Origin: Mactra quadrangularis
Taxonomy: Eukaryota; Mollusca; Bivalvia; Venerida; Mactridae
Length of the DNA stretch: 64,000 nt
Assembly: GCA_025267735.1 (NCBI GenBank)
Contig: CM046299.1
Coordinates: 23,024,232-23,088,231, forward strand
Direction: 5' to 3'
The notes under the pieces are model-generated. The model saw nothing but the letters and a program-made list of their open reading frames with translations, was not told the origin of the DNA and searched no databases. Shown here piece after piece: positions 40,401 to 54,592 of the stretch (position 1 is its first letter; every line of letters begins with the position of its first letter). Position numbers and translations under genes: made by a program.

Positions 40401-43400
40401 AAACTAGTTTTTACCATATAACTAGCACTGTACATGTAGCAAATCCTTATTAAAATTGGCTGCGGACTATAAAATTAGGCCGCACGCTAGGCCACAACAA
40501 GTTGATGATATGTACTACGGATTTTTCTAGAAAAAGATGGGGCGAGCGAGTGAAGAAAAAATAACATAAAAAATCTTAATTCAGTTGCTTTATATAGCAG
40601 TTTGACCAAATTTTTATGAGCGAGCGAGGAAATAAAAATAATATTTTTTTGTAAAAACCGTCAAAATTAAGGTGCGAGTGAATCCATATAATATATGATC
40701 AATTTGTTGTGGCCCTACTGCAATTATTGTAGTCTAGATTGGGCATTAACAAGTAGACAATATGCTGTTTGTGCAATTGAAGTACAAAAATTTACATGTA
40801 TATCTTATCTTACTTATGTTATGTAAATGTCCCTTGTATCGCTTCTTTTTGTTGTATAAGCCAAATACTCCATCAAAACCCCTTGTCTGGCAGCTCTATT
40901 GGCACTTTCACTGACAGTTTAGTTAGGTAGCTACATGACAAGCCAATTGGTTATCCTTATCTACATCATTCCTTATTTCCATGTAGTTAGATTGGTCTTG
41001 AGTTGACCTAATGATATTTGTTGCTCCATAGATTATTTTATTTTAAATTATTGAAGTTAAAATTGCAGTATAAATTTTTTTTCTCAGGTTATATATTTGT
41101 AAAGGTGTATTTTAACAATTGTTATTGGATATTGTCAGCCATTGTAATTGGTCTTATATGCCTTTTTGAATGATTGTCAGGAGCAGAATGAACTGGCCCT
41201 ATAGAAGGTAGTATTTGTGCCATTTTGCATTTAAAAGCAGCCAATGGCACTCTCTAGATTGAACACTGCTACCAAACCTAACCAAAAAAACATACTAAAC
41301 ATCATCACTTTGCCTAATGTCTAATTTACTCTTTCAGGGAACTGCGGTACATTAGAGAATCCACTGAATGGTTATGTAACATTATCAGGTGGTTCCAAGC
41401 TTGGTTCTGAAGCTACTTATGCTTGTTATAATGGTTATAGATTATCTGAAGACAACATTCGTACATGTTTATATAACAATACATGGTCTGGATCTAAACC
41501 TTTATGTAATCTAATAGGTATGATCTTTTATTCATGGACAAGTTGCCTTTACATATTGCTACATATCACTTGTGCCCTGGTACCCTTCTTACACTAAAAG
41601 AAATAAGTATGTGATATCAAATTTAGGGTACCAAGGGGCTTAGCACTAGCTAGCGATATGCTAAGGCATCTCTACCTTTGTTTTATCTTTTACAATTTAT
41701 ACACTTCGTGCTATAAGGAGCCGCCCGGCTAGCTCAGTTGGTAGCATGCCAGTCTACTGATCGAGGGGTCGTGGGTTCGATTCTTGGGCGGGGTATACTT
41801 TCGTGGAGCTTGGTCATGAAATTATTTCTACGGCCATTCTCCCTCCTTCCAATGATTCTTAATTATGTAGGGCAGTTGTCAGTCACTGACGAAAGTATGT
41901 GCTTAGTAGTTGGTTAACAGCTAAATCCAGAGATTTAGTTAAACCCAACAAACAAACAAAACTTGCTAAAAGGAGTCTGAATACATACAACTGTCAATAG
42001 GAGATCTTCCATGTGGCTAAAAGGCAAAAAGGAAGATGTTTTAGATTTTAAAGCCTTTGTTGTAAAAGGGACACCCCTAACAAGTAGGGAAAACAAGAAC
42101 CTATAAGGGTTTCCACCATGAAATGCACATTGGCAAATTGTATTCTGTGAAAACCATCTGTTGAGTGTGCTTTTAACATATCTCTAGCTGTTGTTATTAT
42201 GTTACGGGTTTAAATTTTGACCAGGGTCCGTCCATTCTATATGGATGTATTATATACAGACCCTGGCTAGAACTTAAGCATAAATTAAGTGTCTAGAAAG
42301 ACATTTTATTGGAAGAACTGTCTTTAAGTCCTCAGGAGTGTTAATCACCCTTATTATTTCTTAATCAATTAATCAGTCGGGCTTGAAACCACTGATGCTC
42401 CAATTCATAAGTTTTAGTATCATCAAGCAAGCACCGTGTGGTGGTGTCTTTGGACTGCTCTTGTTGCATGTCAATGTTATGTAATGTTGTCCATATATTT
42501 CTAGATTGTGGACAAGTAGAAGTACCGGCTGGTGGGGCTATAGATACCATAACCGGTACAACATACAGTGAGCGTGTTAATTTTACATGTAATATTGGTT
42601 ATAATATATTTGGACCATCTTATACTGTATGTCAAAATGATGGCACATGGTCGGATACCCCTATATGTAGAATAAAAGGTAATTCTATATTTCTGTTTTA
42701 TGAGGTACTTGTAAATGTAAATTTGGTGTGCAGTAAAAATGCCAGATGTAAAATAGCCATATACGAAAATGTCTAGGGTAAAAGTGGAAGTATTAAGTTA
42801 GAGACACCTTTATGATATGTGGAAAATGTAGGGACTTACTCCTAGCTGTTTTATTGTGGCATGATGATGTGGTATGTGTTGAAGTATGATGGGTTTGTTT
42901 AAACGGTTGAGTAGTGTTTATAGTAGTAGTGCATGGGCGGATCAAGCGGGGGGGGGGTCAGGGGGTCTGGACCCCCACCCCTAGAATTTCAAAAATATAC
43001 CTGTCCATTAGTGTATTTCTTGATTGTAAGTCATTTTTAAGTTGCATGGTGCTTAACATGGATTTAATAGTTATGTAGTTTTTATTATTAATATGTTGAA
43101 TTATTCTGCAAAATGTGTATAATGTCGTAGTGGTGCAAAAGTTTGGACCCCCTCCCCCTAGAAAAAGTTCGGATCCGCCCCTGAGTGTTATAGAAGCTAG
43201 ATTTCAAAGCCCTAAAGAGTGATTTCCTTAGGAAGCTTGCAACTAGTTATATTTGGTGTATGTTTGGTTTGAGAACTTGCCTAACCTGTTTTAACCCTTT
43301 ACTGGTTGCAACTTGGGCAAGTATTGGACAATTTCACTCATTCAAGTTGTATTTTTTGTACCGTAATCTGATACTTGTTGTAAATAAATCATATTTAAGA

Positions 43401-46400
43401 TCTGCACTTTGAAATTATGAACCTTTGTAGATTGAAGAGTTATTTTTTATCTGTATAATTATGTGGTAAAAGTGCCATCAGGGTATTAGTATTTTTTGTG
43501 TGTCACATAGAAATAAATCCACATTTACTCGACTTCTTAACATGGCTGTATAGTGCGGACATATTGACCCCGACCTTACCTTTCTCATTTGCATCTTATT
43601 ATCAGATACACATATCCCGGCGAAAATCAATACCACGCCTTATCTACATTTCGGCTCGTTACGTATTTAAAATAAGCAGTCGATTTACATTGATTGTAAA
43701 TAGCATCGGCGGGTACTTAGTAGGGTTGCATGGGGCTTGTAGGTTTCGAGGGTGTAATGTCGGCTCTGGCTTACATTATAAGTTTCACAAGACATGTATA
43801 GAGTATATATGTGCATTCCAACGAGAAACTTGTTTTCTTACATTTGTAATTACAAATTATAATAAAATGGGCGGGGATGGCGGTTGTGGGGCTAAAACCT
43901 ACAACTTTTGAATTGGTAGCTAGCCTCATCCAATAATATTCTGGTCCGGCCTATTTGTAATAGAGACTCATTGTACACTTTAAATGTACTTTAAAATTAA
44001 TCCCTGTGTTATAATTTAAGTCGAGCCTTGACGGTATAATCTGATTTTTTTCGAACATTAATACTACCTTCGTATTCAATGTAATGAATATTCTTGCATA
44101 AAGGTCAGGTCGGGGTCAATGTGTCCGCACTATATCCCTTGTAAATATGTATATCGGCAGCACGTTTGAAAATCATAGGAAGATCACATTACATATCCCT
44201 GTGGTCCAGACACATAAAACTGCCGGATTTATATCTAATCAAATTTTTTATTTATATGTTACAATAGATTGTGGAGGTTTATCACATCCTATTGGAGGAG
44301 GAGTGGATACATTGGCTGGTACCACATTTGGTTCTACAGCTACTTATATATGTAATACTGGATACTATATGCAGGGTTCAAGTATACGACTTTGTACAGA
44401 GTCAGGAGACTGGGAATCTTCTCCACCAACATGCCAGTTAAAAGGTAACAACAAACTGTTATTGTTAACTTTTATTCAACTGTCAGTGGCACATACATTT
44501 ACCCCTCTGATTTAAATACTCACTACAGTTTTTTGTACTCATGATTAATAAAAACAGATATCCCTATGTATGTACATGGTGTATCAATAAGGGACTTTAG
44601 TCAGTTATTTCCCCTTGTATACTCTTCAAATAGGTAGGTCTTATTAGTTGGATTACTCGGATTTTACCCTTACTTTACAATGTCAATTTGCCAAAATCAA
44701 TCTTAAAAAACTTTTTTGTAAGTCATTTAATTTATTTGAAATTCAAGCTAACTATTTTTAGGATAAAGAACTATCCTAATTTCATCACTTTTGTTAATAA
44801 TGTTATTTAACAAGAAAGATATTGGATGAAATATTTTGTCATCCTTACATAGGAATTCAATGATAAATCTGAGGATTTCAACTGTAAAGACCTACTTACC
44901 AATTGGATTGCTTCAGATTTTATCAGAGAAAGACAACTGACTAAAGTCCCTAATTAGTATTAGGTATTTAAATTTGCTTGGATTAAAATGCATGTGCCAC
45001 TGACAGTTAAATATAATTTAACAATAATTCTCAGTAAATAATCAATAATTTATACCAATTTTTGTATTAGTCACATCCATGTAATTTTATGCAACAGAAC
45101 AAGGCTCACAAACTTGCCACCAAATTAATTTAAGATGAATTATTCTACGTAGAAGTTAAGTCATTCATATAATTATATAAGCTAGTGGCTAAAAGTTGTG
45201 ATTGGCCATTTTAGTAAAATTTTGGTCATGCCATTGCTTAATGATAGCTGAACTCTGTGTGGAGTTGTACTTTGGGCTTTATATCCTGTATTTAGCCCTG
45301 GAAGGGTCAATTAGAGACTTAAGTCAGTTATCTTTCCCTGATAAAATCTGAAGCAATCCAATTGGTAAGTAGGTCCTTACAGTTGGAATCCTCGAATTTT
45401 ATCTTTGAATTCCAATGTAAGGGTAACAAAATATTTCATCTAATATCTTTCTTGTTAATGAAGATATTAACAGAAGTGATGGAATTTAGATAGTTCCTTA
45501 ACTAAAAAATAATTAGCTTGAATTTCAAACAATTTAAATGATATACAAAAAAGTTCTTGAAGATTAAATTTGGCAAATTAACATTGAATAGTAAGGGTGA
45601 TATCCGAGTAATCCAACTAATTAGACCTACCTATTTTGAAGAGTATTCAAGGGGAAATAACTGACTAAAGTCCCTTATTCTATGAACAGAGGCAAGCAAG
45701 TACATGTATTAAGAAAATAGTCAAGAACAATAAACAGTTTGATGAGCTAGTCTTTGTAAATAACAAAATAAGCAAATGTTTATAAATGACATACATCTCC
45801 CTCCCCCCACAAAAAATAAAAAATTAAAAAAATCTAATTTCCTGCCTCACTGTATAGTTGATAGTTTTAAAGCAATCTCAATGGCTAACGAGCTGAGATT
45901 AGTTTTCAAGGGACTTCCATGTAAATAATTAAGTTATCATGTTTGAAACAATATCATATTTCAAACCAATTTTTTATGAATAATATTTGTTTAAATAATG
46001 AACTATAAAATAATCAATAGTTTTATGTTATTGATGAAATACAGTCAGGTAACAAAGCTTTAGTTCCATGTATGGAGTTTGTTCTTTAGTATAGAAATAC
46101 AGTAAAGTCCGGCTATAAGGACCATTCTAACAGTCTCATGAATATTTAAATTATATACAGTACCCACCAAAAGCTTGGAGACATTTTCATTTTGTAGGCT
46201 TGCTGAATAGCTTTTATCTAAAATTTGATTGCTGTTTATTTTGAAATGCTTTTTAGTTTTGCTTTACTATTTGGTTAACGTTATAATTATAACTGAGACT
46301 ACAAAAATAGCATAAAAACAATGTTAGGGGAAATAATTACCATAAACGTGGAGGCTTTGGGATGTGAGATGCTGAATCTTATAAATGTGTTGCATTCATG

Positions 46401-49400
46401 GTTTTTTTTTCATTCTATCACAAACCATACTTAATTGTATTAAAAATAATGATTCTATTAAAATAATCATAACAAATCAGGAATTGTAGTAAATTTCATT
46501 TGTCTCCAAACTTTTGATGGGTACTGTATATAAGCATAGGAGGCACATACTATTCATTATTGCAATGTGAGGTGAAATATTGCGTGCTATAATTTGCACC
46601 CATATTTGATCATTCCAAATAGTACTGACAGTTTATTTATAGAGTATTAAGGAGATATGATTTAATAGGGCTGTCACAATACACCGGTATACCGGTATAT
46701 TGTATTATGCAACTGTGGCAGTATGTACCGCGGTATGAATTTAATGTACTGGTATTTAGTGATATTTTTTTATTTTCATTAAAAAAAAATTTCCTTCGCC
46801 AAATGAAAGTAGCGAAATGTCAGTTTTCCTTTGTTCATTTGATTAAAGCTTAAGTTCAAAGAATTTAACCAATCTGGGTGCGTTCGGAATGTTCCCATAA
46901 CTCTAAAAATGCCCAGTTTTTCTCCAGGCACTTTTTCCTACAAAATGCTATAACATACTTCAATAATGAACAGTTGAATAAGCTCTTTAATACAAAAGTA
47001 TTATGCAACCTGTCTTTTGTTTGCAATCCAATATACTGTGGTACGTAACGGGATACGGTTCTAGTGTATTGCAATATACCGCGATACGCTTCTGGTGTAT
47101 CGTGACAGCTCTATGATTTAACATCTAGACAAAAAAAATACTTGTAATTAATTTGTACAACCTCTCTTGAATAACACCCTCTGAGAGAGACTAAAGGTGT
47201 TGCTGTTCAGAGGTTGTTGCTTTGCAGGGTTAAATTCAATTAAAAATAGTCATAAAGGAAATATTTTTAAAAAGCTGTAGCGTGTTCAATTACACAAAAA
47301 GTTACAGAACGTTACATAACATTACGTAACGATACATTCGGAACTCCTTGGCCATTCACTGCGAATAATCTAATCTAATACACAAATATGCGATCATTAA
47401 GGCAATGAGTGATGTTTCAAAATTTATGGACTAAAAACGAAACATCGCTCAATGCCTATATAAACGACCATATATTTGTTTACTTCAACACCGGTAGTTT
47501 CAAAGTAGCGTCTAAATATGTCCGAGATTATTCTCAGCAAATGGCCGAGGAGTTCCGAATGTATCGTTACGGAACGTTCTGTAACGTTCGCGGTAACTGA
47601 ACTCCCTACTGTTGTTGTTCAAAGGATTTGCTCAATAGAAGGCCTCTCTGCAAAGGTTATACTGTAAAAGCAAATCATGTGTTCTTGATCAAATCTGTTA
47701 ATTAAATACCCTTATTTAAGTATTAGTATCAGTATTTAGGCATAAACAAGCCTGTATGTTATTTCTTAAATAAAATCGTATGTTTTTGCAATAACCATGG
47801 TCTTAATAGCAGAACTTTACTGTATTGGGACTCGGTCTTTGATGCATGTTAATGAAATATATCATATATGAGTGTATTGTACATATTCAGATTGCGGAGA
47901 TCTACCAAGCCCTGTAGATGGAACCGTAATATATTCAGCTGGTACCACATATGGACAAATTGCTACATTTAGATGTAATACAGGATTTAGTATGTCTGGT
48001 TCCCCTACCTTACAATGTAATGAAGATGGTAACTGGGATGGTTCCCCTCCAATATGTGTACCTATTGGTAAGCATTGTACAATCTAACATGCATTAGTGC
48101 CCCCTTAATTTTGCAAGGCTTGATATTTTATAATATAAATTTAACCCTGAATTACACACTTTGCTTAGAAAGCATTAAGACCGTCTGTAAAAATATGTCT
48201 TTGTGATTTAATCCACAAAGTTGATCATGACATAAAAATGGAATACTGATCATCAGAAACCTTTCAATGACATGAAATATGCTGCTTGTACATGTTGTAA
48301 ATGTTTGTGCAGTGCTATTGAAGTACATAAGGATACTAATATATATTGGTCTTAATCTAGACTTTATGGAATGCGACCACCCAAGCTAGCACAAGTCTAC
48401 TGATCAAGTGGTATTTGGCTTGATTCTCAGCAGGCCTACTTTCATGGATTGGTTATAAATAATTTCTATTGCCAATCTCTGAATCATGTAGGACAGTTGT
48501 CAGTCACTGACAGAGGTATGTGCCTAGTAACTAGTTAACCGCAAAATCCAGAGATTAAGCCTTTCCAGGAACAGTGAGTAGGTTGTCTGACGTCCAAGAT
48601 ATGATCATGTTTTGCTATAGCATTAAACTTAAATAAAATTGTCAAATAATATATCGACAGATATAACTTTATGAATTATTTTTGGCGGATTTAACGCCCT
48701 AGCAACACATTGTATAGGTCATATAATGGCGACCAGTCAACCTATACTCACTGTTCTTGGAAAGTGATAACCAACTACTAGGCACATACTTTTGTCAGTG
48801 ACTGACACTTGGCCTATATGATTAAGAATCATTGGTAGGAGGGAGAATGGCCGTACAAATAATTTTATGACCAAGCTTCACGAAAGTATCCCCGGCCCAG
48901 AAATTGAACCCACGACCCCTCGATCTGTAGACTTGCATGCTACCAACTGAACTAGCCGGGTGGCTTATACATTTTATACATTGATATTTTCAGTATGCAG
49001 TACCCTCAGTAATCCTGTCAATGGTAGAGTGATATATTCTATAGGACGAGGTGTTGGTTCTATAGCAACCTATATTTGTGATACAAACTATATGTTAACT
49101 CCATCACATCAAAATAAAACATGTTTAAACAATGGTTCATGGAGTAATAATGTCATACCTTCTTGTGTTTATGTTGGTAAGTTTTGAATTTCTATATTGC
49201 CATGGCAACCTTGGAGAAATGTTAATACAAAAAACAGGATATTTTACATTTAATTCTTACGTTGATAATTTTGCATGGACTATTTTCATAAAATGAAATA
49301 CCATTGCAATTGCTTTTACATTAACTTGGGCTTGAACTTTAATGTTGTTTCATGTTAGCTTGAAGAAATATTTTGATTGTGTAAAATATCTAGTCCAGAG

Positions 49401-52400
49401 ACTTTGTTTTATATAGTGGTCATGTTGCACTGATAGGATATGCTTAAATTTGAATCCTCCAATCTCGGTATGATTCTTAGTTGAAGCTTGTTATAATGCT
49501 ATGCACATCGTTCTGTGAAAAATTCTACTGTACAATGTGTGTGTATTTTCCTCTATTTGTTTACTTCTTGTGAAAGGGTGACAGAATTTACTGGTAAGTA
49601 TCCTAGAAATCTGGTTAGCTCAATGAATGATGGTAACCTTGCCTTATAAAAAGTGTTGATAAAGAGTGAGATTCTATTTTTTTGGTACTATAGATGTAAT
49701 ATTCATTTTATCATTGTAATAATGGGTCAGCACAAAACCAATCTGATTAAAACCCGATCTAAAATTTTACCACTCGCTAATTTAGATCTGGCCTTTTCCA
49801 AACGAAGGTCACGTTCAGGTGACCTTTTCTCATCATTAAATTCATGACGAAATTGTTATGATACGTAACTTGTTTACATCGTCTACGTCACGCAATTTGA
49901 AATGAGCCACCCAATGGCAGACTGTGAATAATACCGCTGTTAAATAAGCATGCAAACATAGGTCTAAAAATAGAAATTACGAAATCAAAATGTGATTAAT
50001 AGTGTTTTCGTCTAGATGAAAGCTACGCTTTGATTGGTCGACACAAAGTTCATCTCGACGTGACCTTGCATTGACTAAGTAGAGATCCAGAACGATAACG
50101 CTCTACAGGATCTCTGTTTATGGAGATAGGCACAAAACCAATCTAACTACATGTAAATAAAGAAGTAAGGTGTCTAGTTTTGTGCTGATTAATCATATTG
50201 TTTCTTTCTTTACAAGACTGTGGTGTATTAGAGGCTCCAACATTTGGTGATGTAACAGTAAACATATCAACTAGAACAGCTACATATATATGTAACCCTG
50301 GTTATATGTTATCTGGTACTGGTATTAGAAGATGTGATAATAATGATGAATGGATTGGTCTTACACCTATATGTACTGAAACAGGTTAGAACATTTATGT
50401 ATATAAAAATTACATCATTCATACATATCGGTACTGGGTACATGCTTGCTACCCTTATGTATTTATTGGCATAGTCTATATAAATGTCAAATGTTGACGA
50501 TTGAATATAACCCGGGTTGATAGCGCAGTTGGTAGCCCGCCGGGATTTGGAATCTCGTGCCTGAGTGGGTGCAGGTTCGAATCCCACCTGGGGAGGTTAT
50601 ACCCTTCTGTGAAAATTTGACTATAATGTTGATTTTCCTCCATTGATGAGATAATATGGAGAAGTTTCCGGCCTTGTGGAAGGTTAGGCGAGCACTGGTT
50701 ACAGACAATGGTCCAGGATAGCTAGTTTAGGTGCGCTAGATGCCGTAAAATGACCTGAATTGTGTTGACACGGCGTTAAATCTAGTAAAAAAAAATAAAA
50801 AAATTGAAGGTCTTTTTTTCTTTTGCTCTTGCTCCCTCTCTCCCCACTTTTTCTCTCTCCCCCTACAATGATAAGTACCTTTTATATACATACATATTTT
50901 TTTATATTTTTTTATTTTATTTTTTTGTTGCTAATTATAAATTTGATTTGCTCATGTACATGTATCATGATTTGAGACAAAAAAGGTTTGTACTCGCTGT
51001 TATTTAACTTGTTGTTTCAGATACATTTATATTCCAAACAGGATTATACATACCATATATTTGTGCATACATTCAGCTAAAAGAAATTTGTTTTGATATG
51101 TTGTGCTAAGCTTTATGCATTTTGTGTATTTTTCCATTTTAATTGGTTAAAAGTCTGCTTACATGATCAACTAACTTAATTTTTTCTTTGGTTGGATTTT
51201 AACCTCCAAGGCAACACATTATATGGGTCATATCACCATAGCGGTCAGTCAACTTAGCCATTATTCTTGGAAGGACTAAATCTCTGGATTTAGCTTTTAA
51301 CCAGTAGCTAGACACATACTTACATCTATGACTGACAACTGTCCTACATGATTTGGGATCAGTGGTAGGAGGAAGAGAATGTCTGTAGAAGTTATCTTAT
51401 GACCTAAATCCACACAAGTATGTTCCACCCAGGATTTGCTGTATGATATTGTATAATGCTGTATGGCTGAAACATGGACTTAGATAAAAAGTCTGACTGA
51501 AAAAATAAACTAAATCTGTCTAACTTAAGTCTTACTTCTTGCAGATTGTGGACCGTTAAACAATCCTCTGAATGGTATAGTTACTATGGCAACAGGTAAT
51601 GGTTATAGATCTGTAGCTGTATATGAATGTGATGCAGGTTATATGTTAGATGGTTATTATAAAAGAACATGTCAATCTAATGGTACATGGACCGGTGAAG
51701 ATATACATTGTAAAAGTTCTAGTAAGTTGATAGTCCTGAAATCTGATTAAAATCCAGTCTATATTTCTTCACTCTAATATTTGTTAATATTATTCAACTG
51801 TCAGTGCATGCCCCTTACATGAATTTTGATGATTTAAATTGATCTTAAGTGCTGAAATACGGTAGTGAGTATTTAAATCAGTAGGGTTAATGTATGCATC
51901 ACTGATAGTTGAATGAAATGTAATTTCTCATTTTTACATGGTATTACTTACATGATAGTTGTATGGGTCGCATTTACCTCACCTTAGCTATTTCGTGTAT
52001 ATTATTCATGAAGCATCTTGAATCTTCCAATCATGGCTAGTGATGAACAGGCATAAACAAAATGCTTGGAAAATTTAATCTGAAAATAAAAAAATGGAAT
52101 TCTGATGCTATTATACAGTGCCATCCAAAATTACCTTTCCACTTTTAAAAAAGCTGGTTTTCCATTTACATAATTAAATCTTATTTTAGATGTTTTTATG
52201 CATTGGTAAAGTTATAATTAATAGATGTTAAAACTTGAAAGAGGAGTAATGATACTTAGTACAACTTTAATTGTTATACATGTACATGTATTTGAATGTA
52301 TGTTTTTATACCCCCGCTTCGAAGAAGAGGGGGGTATACTGTTTTACCCTTGTCCGTGCGTGCGTCCGTCCGTCCGTTACAAAATTTCCGTCGCAGTTTT

Positions 52401-54559
52401 CTCAGCAACTATAACATGCAGCAGCCTAATACTTTGCATATTGCTTCATCCCATAGTCCCATGCTCCTTGCCCATCTACTTCCTGTTTGTCGCATATTTT
52501 TAGATTTTTACAGGGGTATCACTAGTGAGCATTAGCTCACAGATTTACTTGTTTATCTTTCAATTATTGGTAAAAATTTAAAAACAAATTATACATTTAT
52601 AAAAGTGTTAAGGTAATTATGGATGGCACCGTATGTTTTGTCTAAATAATAATTAATAATAAATAATTAATACGCTTTGATCAGTTCTCACAAGGTTATT
52701 TGAATCTGACCTTGTTTGCAATGTCAGAAGAAGCTATGATCCTATGACCCATAATGATGTATCTCTTGATAAGTGGTGGATGGTATTAGAAATATAAGTC
52801 AAGAATCATGATAACCTCTGGGTATAAGAATGGCGTTTGCCTAACGTGTATGCTACTTTTAGCTAAATTAAAAAATAATCATTTTTAAAAACACGGGTCG
52901 TTTTCAATAAATACAATTAGCCTTTTACTTTTTACTGTCATATTCCTGATAGGGGCTAGATGATATAGGATATAGGTGATATTCTTATTTACGTTTTAGT
53001 ACTAACAATTAAAATTTTAACTAGGGAATGATATAATCAGTGTAGTCTTAGATTGGCCTAGAATATGCATATTTATTTGTTTGTAACAAGATACCTATGT
53101 ATATGTTACTGTAATAAATTATCTGTTCTGTTCTGTTTATTCGGTCAAGAATGTGTTGATTGCTTATAATGTCTTGTATGATACCAAACTCAAGGTGTTT
53201 TTTTTTCAGGTGAATATACATTGGCTATTGGTCTAGGTGTTGGTATTACTGGATTTGTTGTACTTGTAGTAATTACTGTATTGATTGTTGTTATATTGTA
53301 TAGACGTGAGACAAATAGTAGAAGAAGAAAACTACCCAGGTAATATAACTGTACCTATAGCATGTGGGAATCTTGGAATGTCTTCATAGGGCTCGACATT
53401 AATTTTTAGACAAGGTTGCCTAATGGACAGCCAGCTATGTTTTTAACTTGCCCAAACAATATCTTTAATAGCAGTAACAGTTTGCCCAAACTGATTATAG
53501 GTCATGTGGGGCAATAGGATGACCTTTAATGTTGAGCCTTGCCTCAGGGGATAAACCAGGTAAGGTAGAGGATAGGATTCTGAAGACATTTTTAATGCCT
53601 TATATAATACATTTAATAACTTATAAGGCAATCACAAGTATGTGCTTTAAGTTTGCTTGTTAGTTTTTGAAGCATATTGAACTATCGATTAAGCATCTTG
53701 AACTTCATTCTACTTCAAATTTAGACTCAGAAATGTGTTATGTTACTTGCTGATAACAATTGTATTTTCCCAATTATTAGAATATTTTAAGTACCTCGAT
53801 ATGTATGTTCAATAAAATGTACTCAGTTTTTTACAGGCTATATTATAAATTAAAATTGAGTGTAAGTCACTTTTTGGATGGACTTTCATTTCATTCAGGG
53901 GCTTTTAAAATTAGGGCTCTCATGCTCACAGCAGATAATAGTGGGGCGGCTTTCATGCTTACGCCCTGTGATTGCACAATGAGTGTAACATTCATTAAAA
54001 AACTTTCCCTGTCACTTTATCTAATTTCTGATTTTTAAATAATAGTATATATGTATCATTGTAGCTTGCTAATATTTTCAGGAGAAGTGATTTAATACTA
54101 TCAAGTGTATCTACATTACCAAGGAAAGTATGTACAAAACCAACTATATATTTACCATATGGTGCCAGTACACTAGGAGATGAGGGTAGTGATCTGACAG
54201 AATTCCGTCCTACGTTAAGATCTGGTGTGGCCGAGTATGGTACGAGTTTAATTTGTACTGAATTTTAAACCTTTGCTTTTTAAAGCCATCATTTTTGTAT
54301 TTATGGAAATAACAATCAGGCATAGTAAAATGGACGAAACTGCCGTTTTGCTTCTTTTGACTTCAAATTTGCATTTAGTAGATCTAATTTCTTAAAATGA
54401 TTTCTAGAGTATCAGAATGTTCAGATATTGAAAATGTGCTAACCTATTTTAGAGGCCCACATGAAAGATTGGATTTATCCAAATGTGTAGCCTCTAAAAA
54501 TAAAGTCTGTATTATAAAATAAAGTCTTTATTATTATCATTATTATCATGATCATCATC

Positions 54560-54592
<33 letters not shown>

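Noticed and set aside
47409..47600. 63-codon + frame (TKNETSLNAYINDHIFVYFN)
   Set aside because: It lies within a palindromic MITE and has no domain.
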